Positions 55,683 to 64,000 of a stretch of DNA of 64,000 nt are shown here, in pieces. Made by a program: the position numbers and the translations under genes. Origin of the DNA: Acinetobacter guerrae (GTDB taxonomy: Bacteria > Pseudomonadota > Gammaproteobacteria > Pseudomonadales > Moraxellaceae); contig NZ_LXGN01000004.1 in the NCBI RefSeq assembly GCF_009372255.1, forward strand, positions 108,969 to 172,968. Direction: 5' to 3'. How positions within the stretch are numbered: position 1 is the stretch's first letter; every line of letters begins with the position of its first letter. A model generated the notes under the pieces. That model was not told where the DNA came from, made no database searches, and saw only the letters and a list, made by a program, of their open reading frames with translations.

Positions 55683-56843
55683 ATGCTGTTAAAAAATAAA
55701 AAAGTAGCCATTATCGGTGGTGGACCAGCAGGCTTAACTCTTGCACGCTTATTACAACTTCATGCGGTTGATGTTCAAGTGTTTGAACGTGATTTGAATC
55801 AAGAGGCTCGAGTTCAAGGTTCGCCTCTGGATTTGCACGAAGATTCAGGATTAAAAGCATTACAACACGCAGGTTTGATCGAACAATTTAAACAGCATTT
55901 TATGCCCAAAGCAGATCGTAAAAAGATAATGAATGCAAAGGCCGAAGTTTTTTTGAGTGATCATGATGATCAGCTCAAGCGAAAGTTTGGTGATCCTGAT
56001 TTCCGACCTGAAATTGATCGCGGGACTTTAAGAAAAATTCTATTGGACTCTTTACTGCCCGATACAGTGCAATGGAATCATCAATTTATCTCGATGCAGA
56101 CACAAGCCAATGGTTGGCGATTACACTTTAAAAATAATACGACTTTCTATGCCGATCTGGTCATTGCTGCGGATGGAGCCAACTCCAAAGTTCGTCCTTA
56201 CCTGACTGATATTCGGGCATTTTACTCAGGTATTACAATGTTAGAAGGTTATATTTCAAATATAAAACAAACCGCACCCCAAATAGATCAATTGCTCAAT
56301 GGCGGAAAAATCATGGCTTTTGGTCATCAAAAAAATCTACTCATGGGACAAAAAGCAGATGATGAAATCGGTTTTTATGCCAGTTTTAAAGCTGAAGAAT
56401 CGTGGTCAACAGCGCATCAGGCTATTTTTTCAGATCGGTTAAAAACCCAACAATGGTTTAATTATTTTTATTCAGAATGGGATGCTATATGGGATAACCT
56501 TTTTGAGCATGCTTCGCTTCCCTTAATTCCTCGTCCTATTTATTGCATGCCTTTAGACCAAACGTGGCGTACTCAAGCCAATTTAACCCTTATCGGCGAT
56601 GCCGCTCATCTGATGCCACCTTTCGCTGGTGAAGGTGTCAATGTTGCGATGTTGGATTCTTTAAACCTCAGCGAATATTTAAGTTCCGATCACTTTTCAA
56701 CACTGCAACAAGCCATTGGAAGCTATGAGCAAGAGATGCGTCCACGTGCAGCAAAGATGGCAGAATATTCACTCGCCAATGGCGAACGTATGCATGCCAC
56801 CAATGCACTAGAGAATATGCTTAACTTTTTTCAGTCACATTAA
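55683..56843 (+). CDS. TetX-like FAD-dependent monooxygenase
   Basis: Class A flavoprotein monooxygenase of 386 residues. The FAD-binding start is VAIIGGGPAGLTLARLLQ, then GSPLDLHEDSGL, RPEIDRGTLRKILLDSL and the second FAD motif IGDAAHLMPPFAGEGVN. These segments and the length follow Tet(X), the tetracycline-inactivating enzyme, closely in order. Sequence differs at many sites, so it may act on another substrate. Its 3' end overlaps the convergent gene by 23 bases. Confidence 0.85.
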   Translation: MLLKNKKVAIIGGGPAGLTLARLLQLHAVDVQVFERDLNQEARVQGSPLDLHEDSGLKALQHAGLIEQFKQHFMPKADRKKIMNAKAEVFLSDHDDQLKRKFGDPDFRPEIDRGTLRKILLDSLLPDTVQWNHQFISMQTQANGWRLHFKNNTTFYADLVIAADGANSKVRPYLTDIRAFYSGITMLEGYISNIKQTAPQIDQLLNGGKIMAFGHQKNLLMGQKADDEIGFYASFKAEESWSTAHQAIFSDRLKTQQWFNYFYSEWDAIWDNLFEHASLPLIPRPIYCMPLDQTWRTQANLTLIGDAAHLMPPFAGEGVNVAMLDSLNLSEYLSSDHFSTLQQAIGSYEQEMRPRAAKMAEYSLANGERMHATNALENMLNFFQSH

Positions 56844-58035
56844 GTGCCTGATGAATCCCTATTCCTGCCTGTCGACCTGTTGCCAGACAAGCTGTGAGTA
56901 AATAACCTCCTGTTGGTGCATCCCAATCCAGCATCTCACCACAAGCAAAAATATAAGGGGAATTCTTCAGCATCAGATGCTCATCCAATGCATCTAGCCG
57001 AATACCGCCTGCGCAGCTAATCGCTTCTTCAATTGGACGAAAACCCTGTATGTGAATGGCAATTTGTTTAATATGCTGCGCCATTTTAATCGCATCATTC
57101 CAGTCATTTTTACTGACGACATCACGAATCAAAGCAATTTTGGTTTTATCCAAGCCAATCTTTTGCCATAAAGTATTTAAAGACTGCTTTTTGCCTTGTT
57201 GTAACTTTTGTAAAATTTGTTCTTGGCTCAGGTCTGGCAGTAAATCCAGATATAAAATCGCTGAATTTTGAGTCTGCATCGCTTCACGCAAATCGCGATT
57301 ACAACGATAGACTAACCCGCCCTCTAATCCATAGTGGCTCATCACCATTTCGCCAAACTGAGGTGTTTGCCCTTGAACCCAAGCTCGAATACGTTTCAAA
57401 GGTTGCCCAAACATCGGCTGTAAATAACTTGACCAATTTACCAACACACCGACATTACTGGCAACAAAAGGCTGAATCATGCATGACTCTAACCAGTTTT
57501 GCCATTTTCCATCACTTCCCAGTTGTGGCCATGATACTGCCCCACACGCCAATACAATCGCATCAGCCGTAATGTGATTCTGCTGCTGTTGCACTAAATC
57601 CATAACAGTCAAAGACTGATTCTGTATTGCCAAGACTTGATGGCGGTAACGAAATTTTACGCCGCGATCTTGCAAACGCTTGAGCCATGCGCGTAATAAT
57701 GGCGCGGCTTTCATCTCATTTGGGAAAATCCGTCCTGAACTACCAATATACGATTCAATCCCTAAACCTTTCATCCATGCCTGAATGTCTTGAGCATGAA
57801 AACCTTCAATCATCGGGCGCAACCATTTGGCATGATCATAGCGCGATATAAAATGATCTAAATCTTCAGCATGACTAATATTGAGTCCTGTTTTTCCCGC
57901 CATTAAAAACTTGCGTGCTGCCGATGGCTTTTGCTCGTAGATGGTAATGTCATAATGACCAAGTTCAGACAAAACTTCGGCACAGGCCAGTCCCGCGGGA
58001 CCTGCCCCAACGATCACGACTTGTTTATTCGGCAT
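56821..58035 (-). CDS. BaiN/RdsA-like NAD(P)/FAD-dependent oxidoreductase (TIGR03862-type)
   Basis: Flavoprotein of 404 residues of the HI0933 group. It has an N-terminal dinucleotide fold VVIVGAGPAGLACAEVLSE, KFLMAGKTGLNISH, IVLACGAVSWPQLGSDG and a C-terminal FACGEMLDWDAPTGGYLL. Function of the family is unsettled. I chose ATG 58035 (AAGGG 8 bases upstream), which overlaps the TrmB-like stop by 11 bases; the longer frame upstream lies within that gene. Likely coupled translation. Confidence 0.87.
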   Translation of the reverse strand: MPNKQVVIVGAGPAGLACAEVLSELGHYDITIYEQKPSAARKFLMAGKTGLNISHAEDLDHFISRYDHAKWLRPMIEGFHAQDIQAWMKGLGIESYIGSSGRIFPNEMKAAPLLRAWLKRLQDRGVKFRYRHQVLAIQNQSLTVMDLVQQQQNHITADAIVLACGAVSWPQLGSDGKWQNWLESCMIQPFVASNVGVLVNWSSYLQPMFGQPLKRIRAWVQGQTPQFGEMVMSHYGLEGGLVYRCNRDLREAMQTQNSAILYLDLLPDLSQEQILQKLQQGKKQSLNTLWQKIGLDKTKIALIRDVVSKNDWNDAIKMAQHIKQIAIHIQGFRPIEEAISCAGGIRLDALDEHLMLKNSPYIFACGEMLDWDAPTGGYLLTACLATGRQAGIGIHQALNVTEKS

Positions 58036-58663
58036 GATTTTGCCCTTGTAATGGCAAAAATTCATCAAACCGAGTCTGATAACCTTCGGGTTTAGTGATG
58101 ATGAGCTGTTGGCAAAGTTCACCACGCTCCAAATATTTAACCTCAAAGTGTGTGCGTGCCGAATCAGATGCTATGCGTTGTTTAACGTAAGGTAAGTGCC
58201 ATTGTTGCTCAAGTTGATGTTCGGCTTCATCGATATAATCTGAAATATTACTGGCTAAAGTAATCGTGCCTTGAGGTTTTAAACGTGACAGCAAAAACTC
58301 AAAAAAAGGCATATTCAGCCAACGTTGTGCTGGATTGTGCGGTTCAGGATTAGGGTAAAGAATAAAGAACTGATCAACTTGCTGCGGATAAAGCGCATGG
58401 ACAATCCACGGCAAAGCATCCGCATGGATGGGATATAAATTATCTCTAGGTTCCAATCCTTTTTGTTTCTGCATCGCCAAAAATTTTTCTTTGGTGCGCT
58501 CGATTGCAAATAATATTTGTTCTGGATGTTCACCACTAAATAACAATGCATGCTTGCCCTTACCCGCACCAATTTCAACACAAATTGGGGTATTTTCAAT
58601 GGAACTAAAATCACGCGGAGCCTGCATGCGCTGGGCTTGAAATTGACGAATCGAGATAATCAC
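58025..58663 (-). CDS. TrmB-like SAM-dependent methyltransferase
   Basis: Methyltransferase of 212 residues resembling tRNA (guanine-46-N7) methyltransferase. The SAM loop VEIGAGKGKHALLFS is at about 29-43, followed by IERTKEKFLAM and FFILYPNPEPHNPAQRW. Canonical TrmB has FPDPWPKKRHHKRR at the last site, so the tRNA-binding motif is altered and this may be a paralogue with another substrate. It is translationally overlapped with the flavoprotein gene downstream. Confidence 0.78.
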   Translation of the reverse strand: MIISIRQFQAQRMQAPRDFSSIENTPICVEIGAGKGKHALLFSGEHPEQILFAIERTKEKFLAMQKQKGLEPRDNLYPIHADALPWIVHALYPQQVDQFFILYPNPEPHNPAQRWLNMPFFEFLLSRLKPQGTITLASNISDYIDEAEHQLEQQWHLPYVKQRIASDSARTHFEVKYLERGELCQQLIITKPEGYQTRFDEFLPLQGQNHAE

Positions 58664-58759
58664 AGCAAACTATTCAAACTAGGTATTGAAATCAGGCTAA
58701 GTCTAACAAGTGATTTAAGCTTTGCCTAATATCTTGACGACGAATTTGAGGATTTTACT

Positions 58760-58948
58760 ATGCCACGCACATTTCCCTGCCCCCGTTGTGGTGAACCATC
58801 TGTATGGGAAAACAATGAATTTCGTCCTTTTTGTTCAGAGCGTTGCAAACTGATCGATTTAGGCGCATGGGCAAATGAGGACTATAAATTAAAGACTCAA
58901 GATGCTCCAACATCGGAAAATGGCAACCCTTATGATTACGATAGCTAA
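58760..58948 (+). CDS. yacG: DNA gyrase inhibitor YacG
   Basis: Zinc protein of 62 residues with four cysteines (C7, C10, C25, C29; CPRC and CSERC). They are followed by [15 protein letters not shown], diagnostic for YacG. In E. coli it binds gyrase B and blocks DNA binding. It is divergent from the TrmB-like gene, and GAGG lies upstream of the ATG. Confidence 0.93.
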   Translation: MPRTFPCPRCGEPSVWENNEFRPFCSERCKLIDLGAWANEDYKLKTQDAPTSENGNPYDYDS

Positions 58949-59084
58949 ATGGCTTACTAATTATCATCAATTATATTTAGTTGCAAAATTCACTCAAAAT
59001 TGTGTGATTTGTAAACAAAATTACACATACAGAGATTAAAGTACTTGTCAATAATACAAATCTTCTCTTTATAGGAGAATTTGG

Positions 59085-59261
59085 ATGCTTTTATTGAGAA
59101 TACTTTTTGCCGTTTTTGTTATTTGTTGTTTAGTCTTCCTTGTTTTAGGTTTTATTGCTTCAGATGCCGTTTTATTTCTTATTGCTTTACTATTTGCAGC
59201 TGCAAGTGGTTTAGTCGTGTGGGAAGCCAAACAAAGATTTCATAGCTTATTTCATTCTTAA
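59085..59261 (+). CDS. small hypothetical membrane protein
   Basis: An ORF of 58 residues with an excellent SD (AGGAG 59073-59077, 7 bases before the ATG). The protein is almost wholly hydrophobic, with two helices (about 3-22 and 27-46) and a basic end KQRFHSLFHS. This hairpin form is like small inner-membrane proteins (LapA/DUF1049-like shape), but I cannot assign a family. Its own terminator follows, which supports expression. Confidence 0.65.
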   Translation: MLLLRILFAVFVICCLVFLVLGFIASDAVLFLIALLFAAASGLVVWEAKQRFHSLFHS

Positions 59262-59267
59262 AATTGA

Positions 59268-59297
59268 GGACAATGACTGCAAGTCCAGTCATTGTCC
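59268..59297. terminator. hairpin between small membrane protein gene and MBL gene
   Basis: GGACAATGACTG (59268-59279) pairs perfectly over 12 bases with CAGTCATTGTCC (59286-59297). T tracts are weak on both sides. Confidence 0.65.
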
Positions 59298-59307
59298 AAT
59301 TTATATT

Positions 59308-59952
59308 TTATCCTGCCTGACCTGCGACAAAAGGGTTAAATTGTTTTTCATAGCCAATGCTACTCATCGGCCCATGACCTGAAATAAACTGCGTATCATC
59401 GGGTAGACTAAAACATTCACGCTGAATCGAATCCAGTAGTTGCTGATGATTTCCTTTAGGAAAATCAGTACGCCCAATCGAGCCTTTAAATAGTACGTCT
59501 CCTGTCCACAACAAAGCATGTTGCGAGTTATAAAACATCACATGTCCAGGGGTATGTCCAGGTGCAAAACGCACTTCAAACTGATGCTCACCTAATGTCA
59601 AAACTTCGCCACCTTCAAGCCACTGATTCACATGTACGAGTTCAGGAATTGGAAATCCATAACGTTGGGACACTTCCTGAATCATATCTAGCCAAAATTG
59701 GTCATCTTTGTGTGGGCCTATTACAGGAATATTCCAGACCTTAGCAAGTTCCCCGACTGCACCTGCATGATCAAGATGTCCATGCGTCAACCAGAGTGCT
59801 TTGACCTTTAAGCCTAATGCTTCAACCTCGTGTTTAAGCTTGGCTACATCGCCACCTGCATCAATTAAAATTGCTTCTTTACTTTCACTATCCCAAACAA
59901 TAGAACAATTCTGGGCAAAAGCAGTCACAGGAACTATTTTAACTTGCAGCAT
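59308..59952 (-). CDS. MBL-fold hydrolase, glyoxalase II-like (YcbL type)
   Basis: Metallo-beta-lactamase fold protein of 214 residues. The metal motif LTHGHLDHAGA is near residue 55, APGHTPGHVMFYN carries the next His, WTGDVLF the bridging Asp and ISGHGPMSSIG the last His. The length and the short C-terminus fit YcbL-like type II glyoxalases rather than full GloB. It lies 30 bases after hemH in the same direction. Confidence 0.88.
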   Translation of the reverse strand: MLQVKIVPVTAFAQNCSIVWDSESKEAILIDAGGDVAKLKHEVEALGLKVKALWLTHGHLDHAGAVGELAKVWNIPVIGPHKDDQFWLDMIQEVSQRYGFPIPELVHVNQWLEGGEVLTLGEHQFEVRFAPGHTPGHVMFYNSQHALLWTGDVLFKGSIGRTDFPKGNHQQLLDSIQRECFSLPDDTQFISGHGPMSSIGYEKQFNPFVAGQAG

Positions 59953-59981
59953 AACAACCTCTGGCGAAATATTAGGGCGAT

Positions 59982-60995
59982 TTAGTGGGCTAAGGTAATT
60001 TCAAGCGCATTTAGATGGGCTTGAAGTAATTGGCGGAGTAACTTTAAATGGGCATTTGAGTCATTCAATGCAGGAATGTACTGATAAGATTCACCACCTG
60101 CATTTAAAAACAACTCAGCATTTTGAATCGCAAGCTCTTCTAAAGTTTCCAGACAATCCGCAGAAAAAGCAGGACTCAAAATTTGAACAGACTTTACTCC
60201 CTGCTCAGCCCACTGTTTAAGCAATTGATCTGTATATGGTTTAACCCATTCCTGTTTCCCAAATCGCGACTGAAAACTGATGGCCCATTGATCCTGTTTT
60301 AGCCCCATCGCTTGTGCAACCAAATATGCCGTTTCCCGACATTGATCTGCATATGGATCCCCTTTGTCGGCATAAGGCTGTGGAATCCCATGAAAAGACA
60401 TTAATAACTTTTCAGGTTTTCCATACTGACTTTGAAAATCCAGAATACTTTGCACCAATGCCTGAATAAATAAGGGATGACGATAGTATTCCTTGATAAT
60501 AGTCAAACCTGGTAGATTGCGCTGCTGCGGAATCCATTTGGCAAAAGCATCATAAAGCGGCGCAGTCGATGTCGCAGAATATTGCGGAAATAAAGGCAAT
60601 AATAAAATATGATGCTGTGGCGTTTGTGCCAATTTTTGCAAGAGTGTCGTAATCCCTGGTTGACCATAAGTCATGGCAGGAACAACGGTTAAATCGAACT
60701 GCGGATAAGCAACTATTAGTTCTTTCTTTAAGCCTTCTGTCTGTGCCAAAAGAATTTCACGCATGGGAGAATCCTCACGCCAGACTGTTGCATAAGCATG
60801 TGCCACACGTTTCGGACGAAAAGGTAAAACGAAACAACGTAAAATAATTTGCCACAGCAGTTTGGGAATTTCGATAACCCGTGAATCTGACAAAAACTGC
60901 CTCAAAAACTGTCTCACGGCTGGAACAGTGGCTGCATCAGGCGTTCCCAAATTGGCTAAAATAACGGTCACTTTTGGTTTAGATGCAGCAGACAT
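59982..60995 (-). CDS. hemH: ferrochelatase
   Basis: Inserts Fe(II) into protoporphyrin IX, the last step of haem synthesis. The 337 residues match the family. [21 protein letters not shown] opens the protein, [19 protein letters not shown] holds the conserved His and [14 protein letters not shown] and [14 protein letters not shown] are typical. Membrane-associated. It is probably cotranscribed with the downstream hydrolase gene. Confidence 0.95.
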   Translation of the reverse strand: MSAASKPKVTVILANLGTPDAATVPAVRQFLRQFLSDSRVIEIPKLLWQIILRCFVLPFRPKRVAHAYATVWREDSPMREILLAQTEGLKKELIVAYPQFDLTVVPAMTYGQPGITTLLQKLAQTPQHHILLLPLFPQYSATSTAPLYDAFAKWIPQQRNLPGLTIIKEYYRHPLFIQALVQSILDFQSQYGKPEKLLMSFHGIPQPYADKGDPYADQCRETAYLVAQAMGLKQDQWAISFQSRFGKQEWVKPYTDQLLKQWAEQGVKSVQILSPAFSADCLETLEELAIQNAELFLNAGGESYQYIPALNDSNAHLKLLRQLLQAHLNALEITLAH

Positions 60996-61077
60996 TTTTT
61001 TTCCTGTTAGATGAGTACATGAAAATATCTTGAGTACCCTTACTTTAACAGTTTTATTGATTTTTCTAAATAAATGA

Positions 61078-62103
61078 CTAATTTGTTTTCACTTGAGAAC
61101 CCCGATTACTTTCGGTCTGTTGGTTTTCAAGTAGTTTCAACGCTTTGGGAGTAAGCTGCCATAATAAACGCTGTCTATCATCACGACCTGTAGGCGTAAT
61201 CCAGTCATTCTGCCTCATCTGCATTTTAATGTGGTGCAATGCCCGAATATTAATTTGCGAACGCGCAACTGCATGCGCTCGAGGTAATACCAGTCGTGCA
61301 TCATCAAGTCCAGTTTCATTCAAATAATCATTGATACGTTTGGAAAAATATTCCTCTGGTGTCGGAATTTTAAACACCACACTTAAAATAGACAAAATTT
61401 GCAACCAACTCAGCTTACGTTCTGGTTTAAGCTCCTGAAAATTACCATCCTGATAAGCATGAACCCGATATTCAAAAGAATAAATCTCATTGGTATAAAC
61501 TCTTGGCACCGCCATCAGAGGATCATTCTCACGTTTACCCAATTCAGTTTCCAGACGAGTAACTTTGGCGCGTAAGCTATCAATTTCATCCTGTAAAACT
61601 TGTGTATTTTGTGGTCGCACCCAACCCAATACAGGGTAACGTTCCAGCATTTGTGACATATTAAAACGTACTGCCAACTCTAAGTCTCGCAGGCTGCGAT
61701 AACAAAAAACTTGATCAATTTCATGCTGAAGCTGTTTACGAAATTCGTTAAATTTTTCTTTTAATTCAGGTTTAGTATCTTGCAATGCTGCATCGCGGCT
61801 TTCTGGTGCGTCATGCATAAATACAATAACGGGTTTTTGCTTGGTGACAGCATAAATATATTCAAGGTGCATATAACTCACACCTGAAACAGATTGCTCT
61901 CCATACTGACTTCCTAGTAGTAATACCACATAATCACAATCGTCAATCTGACGACGTGCAAGAGCAGTACTCAGTGGTGTACGTTGTTCAAGTCCCCACG
62001 AAAAAAATCCCATTCCGATCAGTGTCTGTGCCAACACCATACGTTCTGGTTGCATTTCTGCGCCCGATGTCGAAATAAAGACCTGATAACGCTTATCCAG
62101 CAT
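61078..62103 (-). CDS. DUF4062 domain-containing protein
   Basis: Protein of 341 residues. The N-terminal ~110 residues are DUF4062, a TIR-like fold: [21 protein letters not shown], then [19 protein letters not shown] and [12 protein letters not shown] short coiled coil (about 170-195, [20 protein letters not shown]) and a basic C-terminal domain with a possible winged helix follow. DUF4062 often occurs in NLR-like and signalling proteins; here no ATPase domain is attached. I chose ATG 62103, with AGGGG upstream, over 62145. Confidence 0.8.
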   Translation of the reverse strand: MLDKRYQVFISTSGAEMQPERMVLAQTLIGMGFFSWGLEQRTPLSTALARRQIDDCDYVVLLLGSQYGEQSVSGVSYMHLEYIYAVTKQKPVIVFMHDAPESRDAALQDTKPELKEKFNEFRKQLQHEIDQVFCYRSLRDLELAVRFNMSQMLERYPVLGWVRPQNTQVLQDEIDSLRAKVTRLETELGKRENDPLMAVPRVYTNEIYSFEYRVHAYQDGNFQELKPERKLSWLQILSILSVVFKIPTPEEYFSKRINDYLNETGLDDARLVLPRAHAVARSQINIRALHHIKMQMRQNDWITPTGRDDRQRLLWQLTPKALKLLENQQTESNRGSQVKTN

Positions 62104-62216
62104 GGTGTTATCCCCTAAAACTTTACATTCATCATCACTTTCCATGTGATGTAATGAAGATACAACCCCAAATTTAGATCTAGAACATCACTATTTATAG
62201 CGTAACTCACATATTT

Positions 62217-63086
62217 TTAACCATGAATATTATGAATACGCCAAACAATATGATCTTTAATCATATGTTTTAACACAAACTTTAGCTGATCTGAATTATT
62301 TCCGCTGACAATACATTCAATTTGAAGGTGATTCTGACGAATTTCGTCAAATAATAACTCATTCTTGATCAAAATGCGGGCAGTTTGTCTTGCTACAGCC
62401 AATCCAGAGTCAATTAATGTCAGCTTCTGCCCAAAAATATCCGTAATCGCATCTTTTAAAAAGGGATAATGTGTACATCCCAATACTAAAAAATCGGCAT
62501 GCTGATCGACTACAGGTTGCAGACATTGCTTTAATACCTTTAAACACGCAGGACTTCTTTGCTCTCCTGCTTCAACAAAAGGAACCAACTCCAAACTGGT
62601 TACAGGTAATACCTTAACCCCTGCTGGATGAGCAAAATTCTGAATCACATCCTTAATCAGTTGCCCACGAAATGTTGCAGGTGTCGCCAGTACTGCAACG
62701 ACTTTGGACTGACTTTGTAATACAGCGGGTTTAAGTGCAGGAACTAAACCCACAATTGGAAAAGATTCACCATAATGTTCCCGTAAGTAATCCAGACTAA
62801 ACGCTGATGCCGTATTACATGCCACGACTGCCATTTTACAACCACGACGATATAACCACTCAATTGCTTGCGCAGTTAATTGCTGGATTTCCTGATCTGA
62901 ACGCGGGCCATAAGGTACATGGGCAGTATCAGCATAATAAATAATCTGCTCATTGGGTAAATGCTGTACAATTTCCTGTGCAATAGTTAAACCGCCTACG
63001 CCCGAATCAAAAATACCAATCGGTGCATCTTTGGATGCTTTAGGTCTTGGTTTTAATTCAGCATGAATAGGTTGTATAGCAGTCAT
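62217..63086 (-). CDS. murI: glutamate racemase
   Basis: Makes D-glutamate for peptidoglycan. The 289 residues contain the two catalytic cysteines in VACNTASAFS and LGCTHYPFL, plus IGIFDSGVGGLTIAQE and YYADTAHVPYG. A 20-residue N-terminal extension precedes the conserved start. It lies in the same direction as the neighbouring genes, 47 bases after the DUF1285 gene. Confidence 0.95.
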   Translation of the reverse strand: MTAIQPIHAELKPRPKASKDAPIGIFDSGVGGLTIAQEIVQHLPNEQIIYYADTAHVPYGPRSDQEIQQLTAQAIEWLYRRGCKMAVVACNTASAFSLDYLREHYGESFPIVGLVPALKPAVLQSQSKVVAVLATPATFRGQLIKDVIQNFAHPAGVKVLPVTSLELVPFVEAGEQRSPACLKVLKQCLQPVVDQHADFLVLGCTHYPFLKDAITDIFGQKLTLIDSGLAVARQTARILIKNELLFDEIRQNHLQIECIVSGNNSDQLKFVLKHMIKDHIVWRIHNIHG

Positions 63087-63133
63087 TTCTCAGCTTAAAT
63101 CCATCGTTTCAGATTCACGATTAAGCTTAAACC

Positions 63134-63760
63134 TCAACTGCTTAATTGCAAGAGTAAATCACCACTTTTTAACTCAAGAACAGCGTCTCCATCAGAATTC
63201 TCAGTTAAAACACCGAATTCAATCAAATGATAAAAAGCAGCGCGTTGAATTAAAGCATTCATGCCAAAACGCACATGCACATATGGGCGTAATTCACTAT
63301 CGCCTGCTTCATTCGGATATCCACGCATAAAAATCGGATGTTCCTCATCCACAATCACAATGTCCTGATTGGTCGTGGTCAATTGGATAAAAGGTTTACA
63401 ATCAATCTCAACCACATCGACCTGATTCACTAGCAATGGTTCGTCTTCAACTTGAATTTCAATTTGCTCTACAGGTGTCTTCAAATAGTACTTTTCACCC
63501 TCTTTCCAAAGCACTTTAGAAAATAGGTCTAAAAGCGCCTGTCGCTTGATCAATTGACCTTCGTGCCACCATTCTCCATTGGCTTTTATGATCAAATCCA
63601 TTTTACCGCAATGCTTTGGATGCCATTGGTCAAGAGGTGGAATTGACCTTTTGTGACTTTGCTGTGCATCTTTTACATATTGTGCGATACTCATTAAGTT
63701 TTTATCATCTAACGATGTTATCTGGTTCGTCTCTTGAGACGAATGATTATGATTTACCAT
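63134..63760 (-). CDS. DUF1285 domain-containing protein
   Basis: Protein of 208 residues. After a ~45-residue variable N-terminus comes the DUF1285 fold: DLIIKANGEWWHEGQLIKR, LFSKVLWKEGEKYYLKTPVE, IVIVDEEHPIFMRGYP and RFGMNALIQRAAFYHLIEFG. Function of the family is unknown. AAGG lies 8 bases before the ATG at 63760. It is divergent from the ETF-ubiquinone oxidoreductase gene and upstream of murI. Confidence 0.85.
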   Translation of the reverse strand: MVNHNHSSQETNQITSLDDKNLMSIAQYVKDAQQSHKRSIPPLDQWHPKHCGKMDLIIKANGEWWHEGQLIKRQALLDLFSKVLWKEGEKYYLKTPVEQIEIQVEDEPLLVNQVDVVEIDCKPFIQLTTTNQDIVIVDEEHPIFMRGYPNEAGDSELRPYVHVRFGMNALIQRAAFYHLIEFGVLTENSDGDAVLELKSGDLLLQLSS

Positions 63761-63802
63761 GGTTTATGCCTTGCTGACGAGAAAATATAGCGACTCAGCC
63801 AA

Positions 63803-63831
63803 TTGGCTAGATCAGGGTTTGAAACTATACT
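63803..63831 (+). promoter_or_regulatory. putative promoter of ETF-ubiquinone oxidoreductase gene
   Basis: TTGGCT (63803-63808) and TATACT (63826-63831) are 17 bases apart. A leader of about 110 bases would precede the start codon. Confidence 0.5.
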
Positions 63832-63949
63832 AGCCGCAAACTATTTAAGACACGATTGTCTGTTTGTGTCTAGACATTAAAGAACACTCATGGCAGCACC
63901 GAAGCAATAATGTTGCGGTTGCCACCCTTAGCAATATGAGGAGTCCTAC

Positions 63950-64000
63950 ATGGAGCACATCGAACGCGAAGCGATGGAGTTTGACGTAGTGATCGTTGGT
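63950..64000 (+). CDS. electron transfer flavoprotein-ubiquinone oxidoreductase, 5' end only
   Basis: The first 17 codons are in the window and run off its end. They read MEHIEREAM then EFDVVIVG, the start of an FAD-binding fold that I recognise as Acinetobacter ETF-QO. That enzyme is a membrane 4Fe-4S flavoprotein passing electrons from acyl-CoA dehydrogenases via ETF to ubiquinone. AGGAG lies 6 bases before the ATG. The rest is outside the window, so the call rests on the N-terminus alone. Confidence 0.7.
   Translation, partial: MEHIEREAMEFDVVIVG

Noticed and set aside
1..64000. Mobile elements, prophage, CRISPR arrays and rRNA
   Set aside because: I read for transposases, integrases, regularly spaced repeats and rRNA and saw none in this window.

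Overview
This window is a stretch of ordinary chromosome from a gamma-proteobacterium of the genus Acinetobacter (Moraxellaceae). The base composition is AT-rich. Many proteins look like familiar Acinetobacter versions: an AbeM-type MATE pump, a split leu locus with a divergent LysR gene, a RppH-PtsP pair, a long-tailed RNase E and a MesD/MesX methionine synthase pair. I see no prophage, insertion sequence, CRISPR array or rRNA. Species cannot be fixed from the sequence alone.

Layout. 1-2.7 kb: a broken SDR gene facing an AraC-type regulator, then infA and a small lipoprotein. 2.7-7.7 kb: leuB, a lipoprotein, leuD and leuC on the minus strand, with a divergent LysR gene and an operator-like palindrome. 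7.9-10.1 kb: ovoA for ovothiol synthesis, followed by an array of three hairpins. 10.3-14 kb: a HAD phosphatase, rppH and ptsP. 14-25 kb: AidB-like dehydrogenase with a TetR regulator, catalase, a membrane PQQ dehydrogenase, an MBL hydrolase, a CDF transporter, a LysR regulator and a DUF1345 membrane protein. 25-31 kb: a HAD phosphatase coupled to rluC, then rne behind a long structured leader. 31-34 kb: acyl-CoA synthetase, two identical tRNA-Lys genes and ahpC.

34-40 kb: a LysR/SDR pair and a complete FecI-FecR-TonB receptor signalling locus with a strong Fur box. 40-48.6 kb: hemW, a YdcZ-type membrane protein, the MATE pump, two DszC/SfnB-type flavoprotein oxidoreductases, an ABC1 kinase, Zur-type L31 and a HopJ-family protein. 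48.6-51.2 kb: a very AT-rich island-like stretch with one CSS-EAL c-di-GMP phosphodiesterase. 51.2-53.8 kb: flavin reductase, mesD and mesX, a folate-independent, oxygen-linked methionine synthase system and the most interesting locus here. 54.3-58.7 kb: a GFA-family protein, an AraC regulator with a TetX-like monooxygenase, a BaiN-like flavoprotein and a TrmB-like methyltransferase. 58.7-64 kb: yacG, an unlisted 58-residue membrane protein, a glyoxalase II-like hydrolase, hemH, a DUF4062 protein, murI, a DUF1285 protein and the start of the ETF-ubiquinone oxidoreductase gene.

Themes: sulfur and thiol chemistry (MesD/MesX, SfnB/DszC homologues, OvoA), oxidative stress (catalase, AhpC, OvoA), metal regulation (Fur and Zur boxes) and RNA metabolism (RNase E, RppH, RluC). 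All functions come from family recognition and motif reading; no database search was run.
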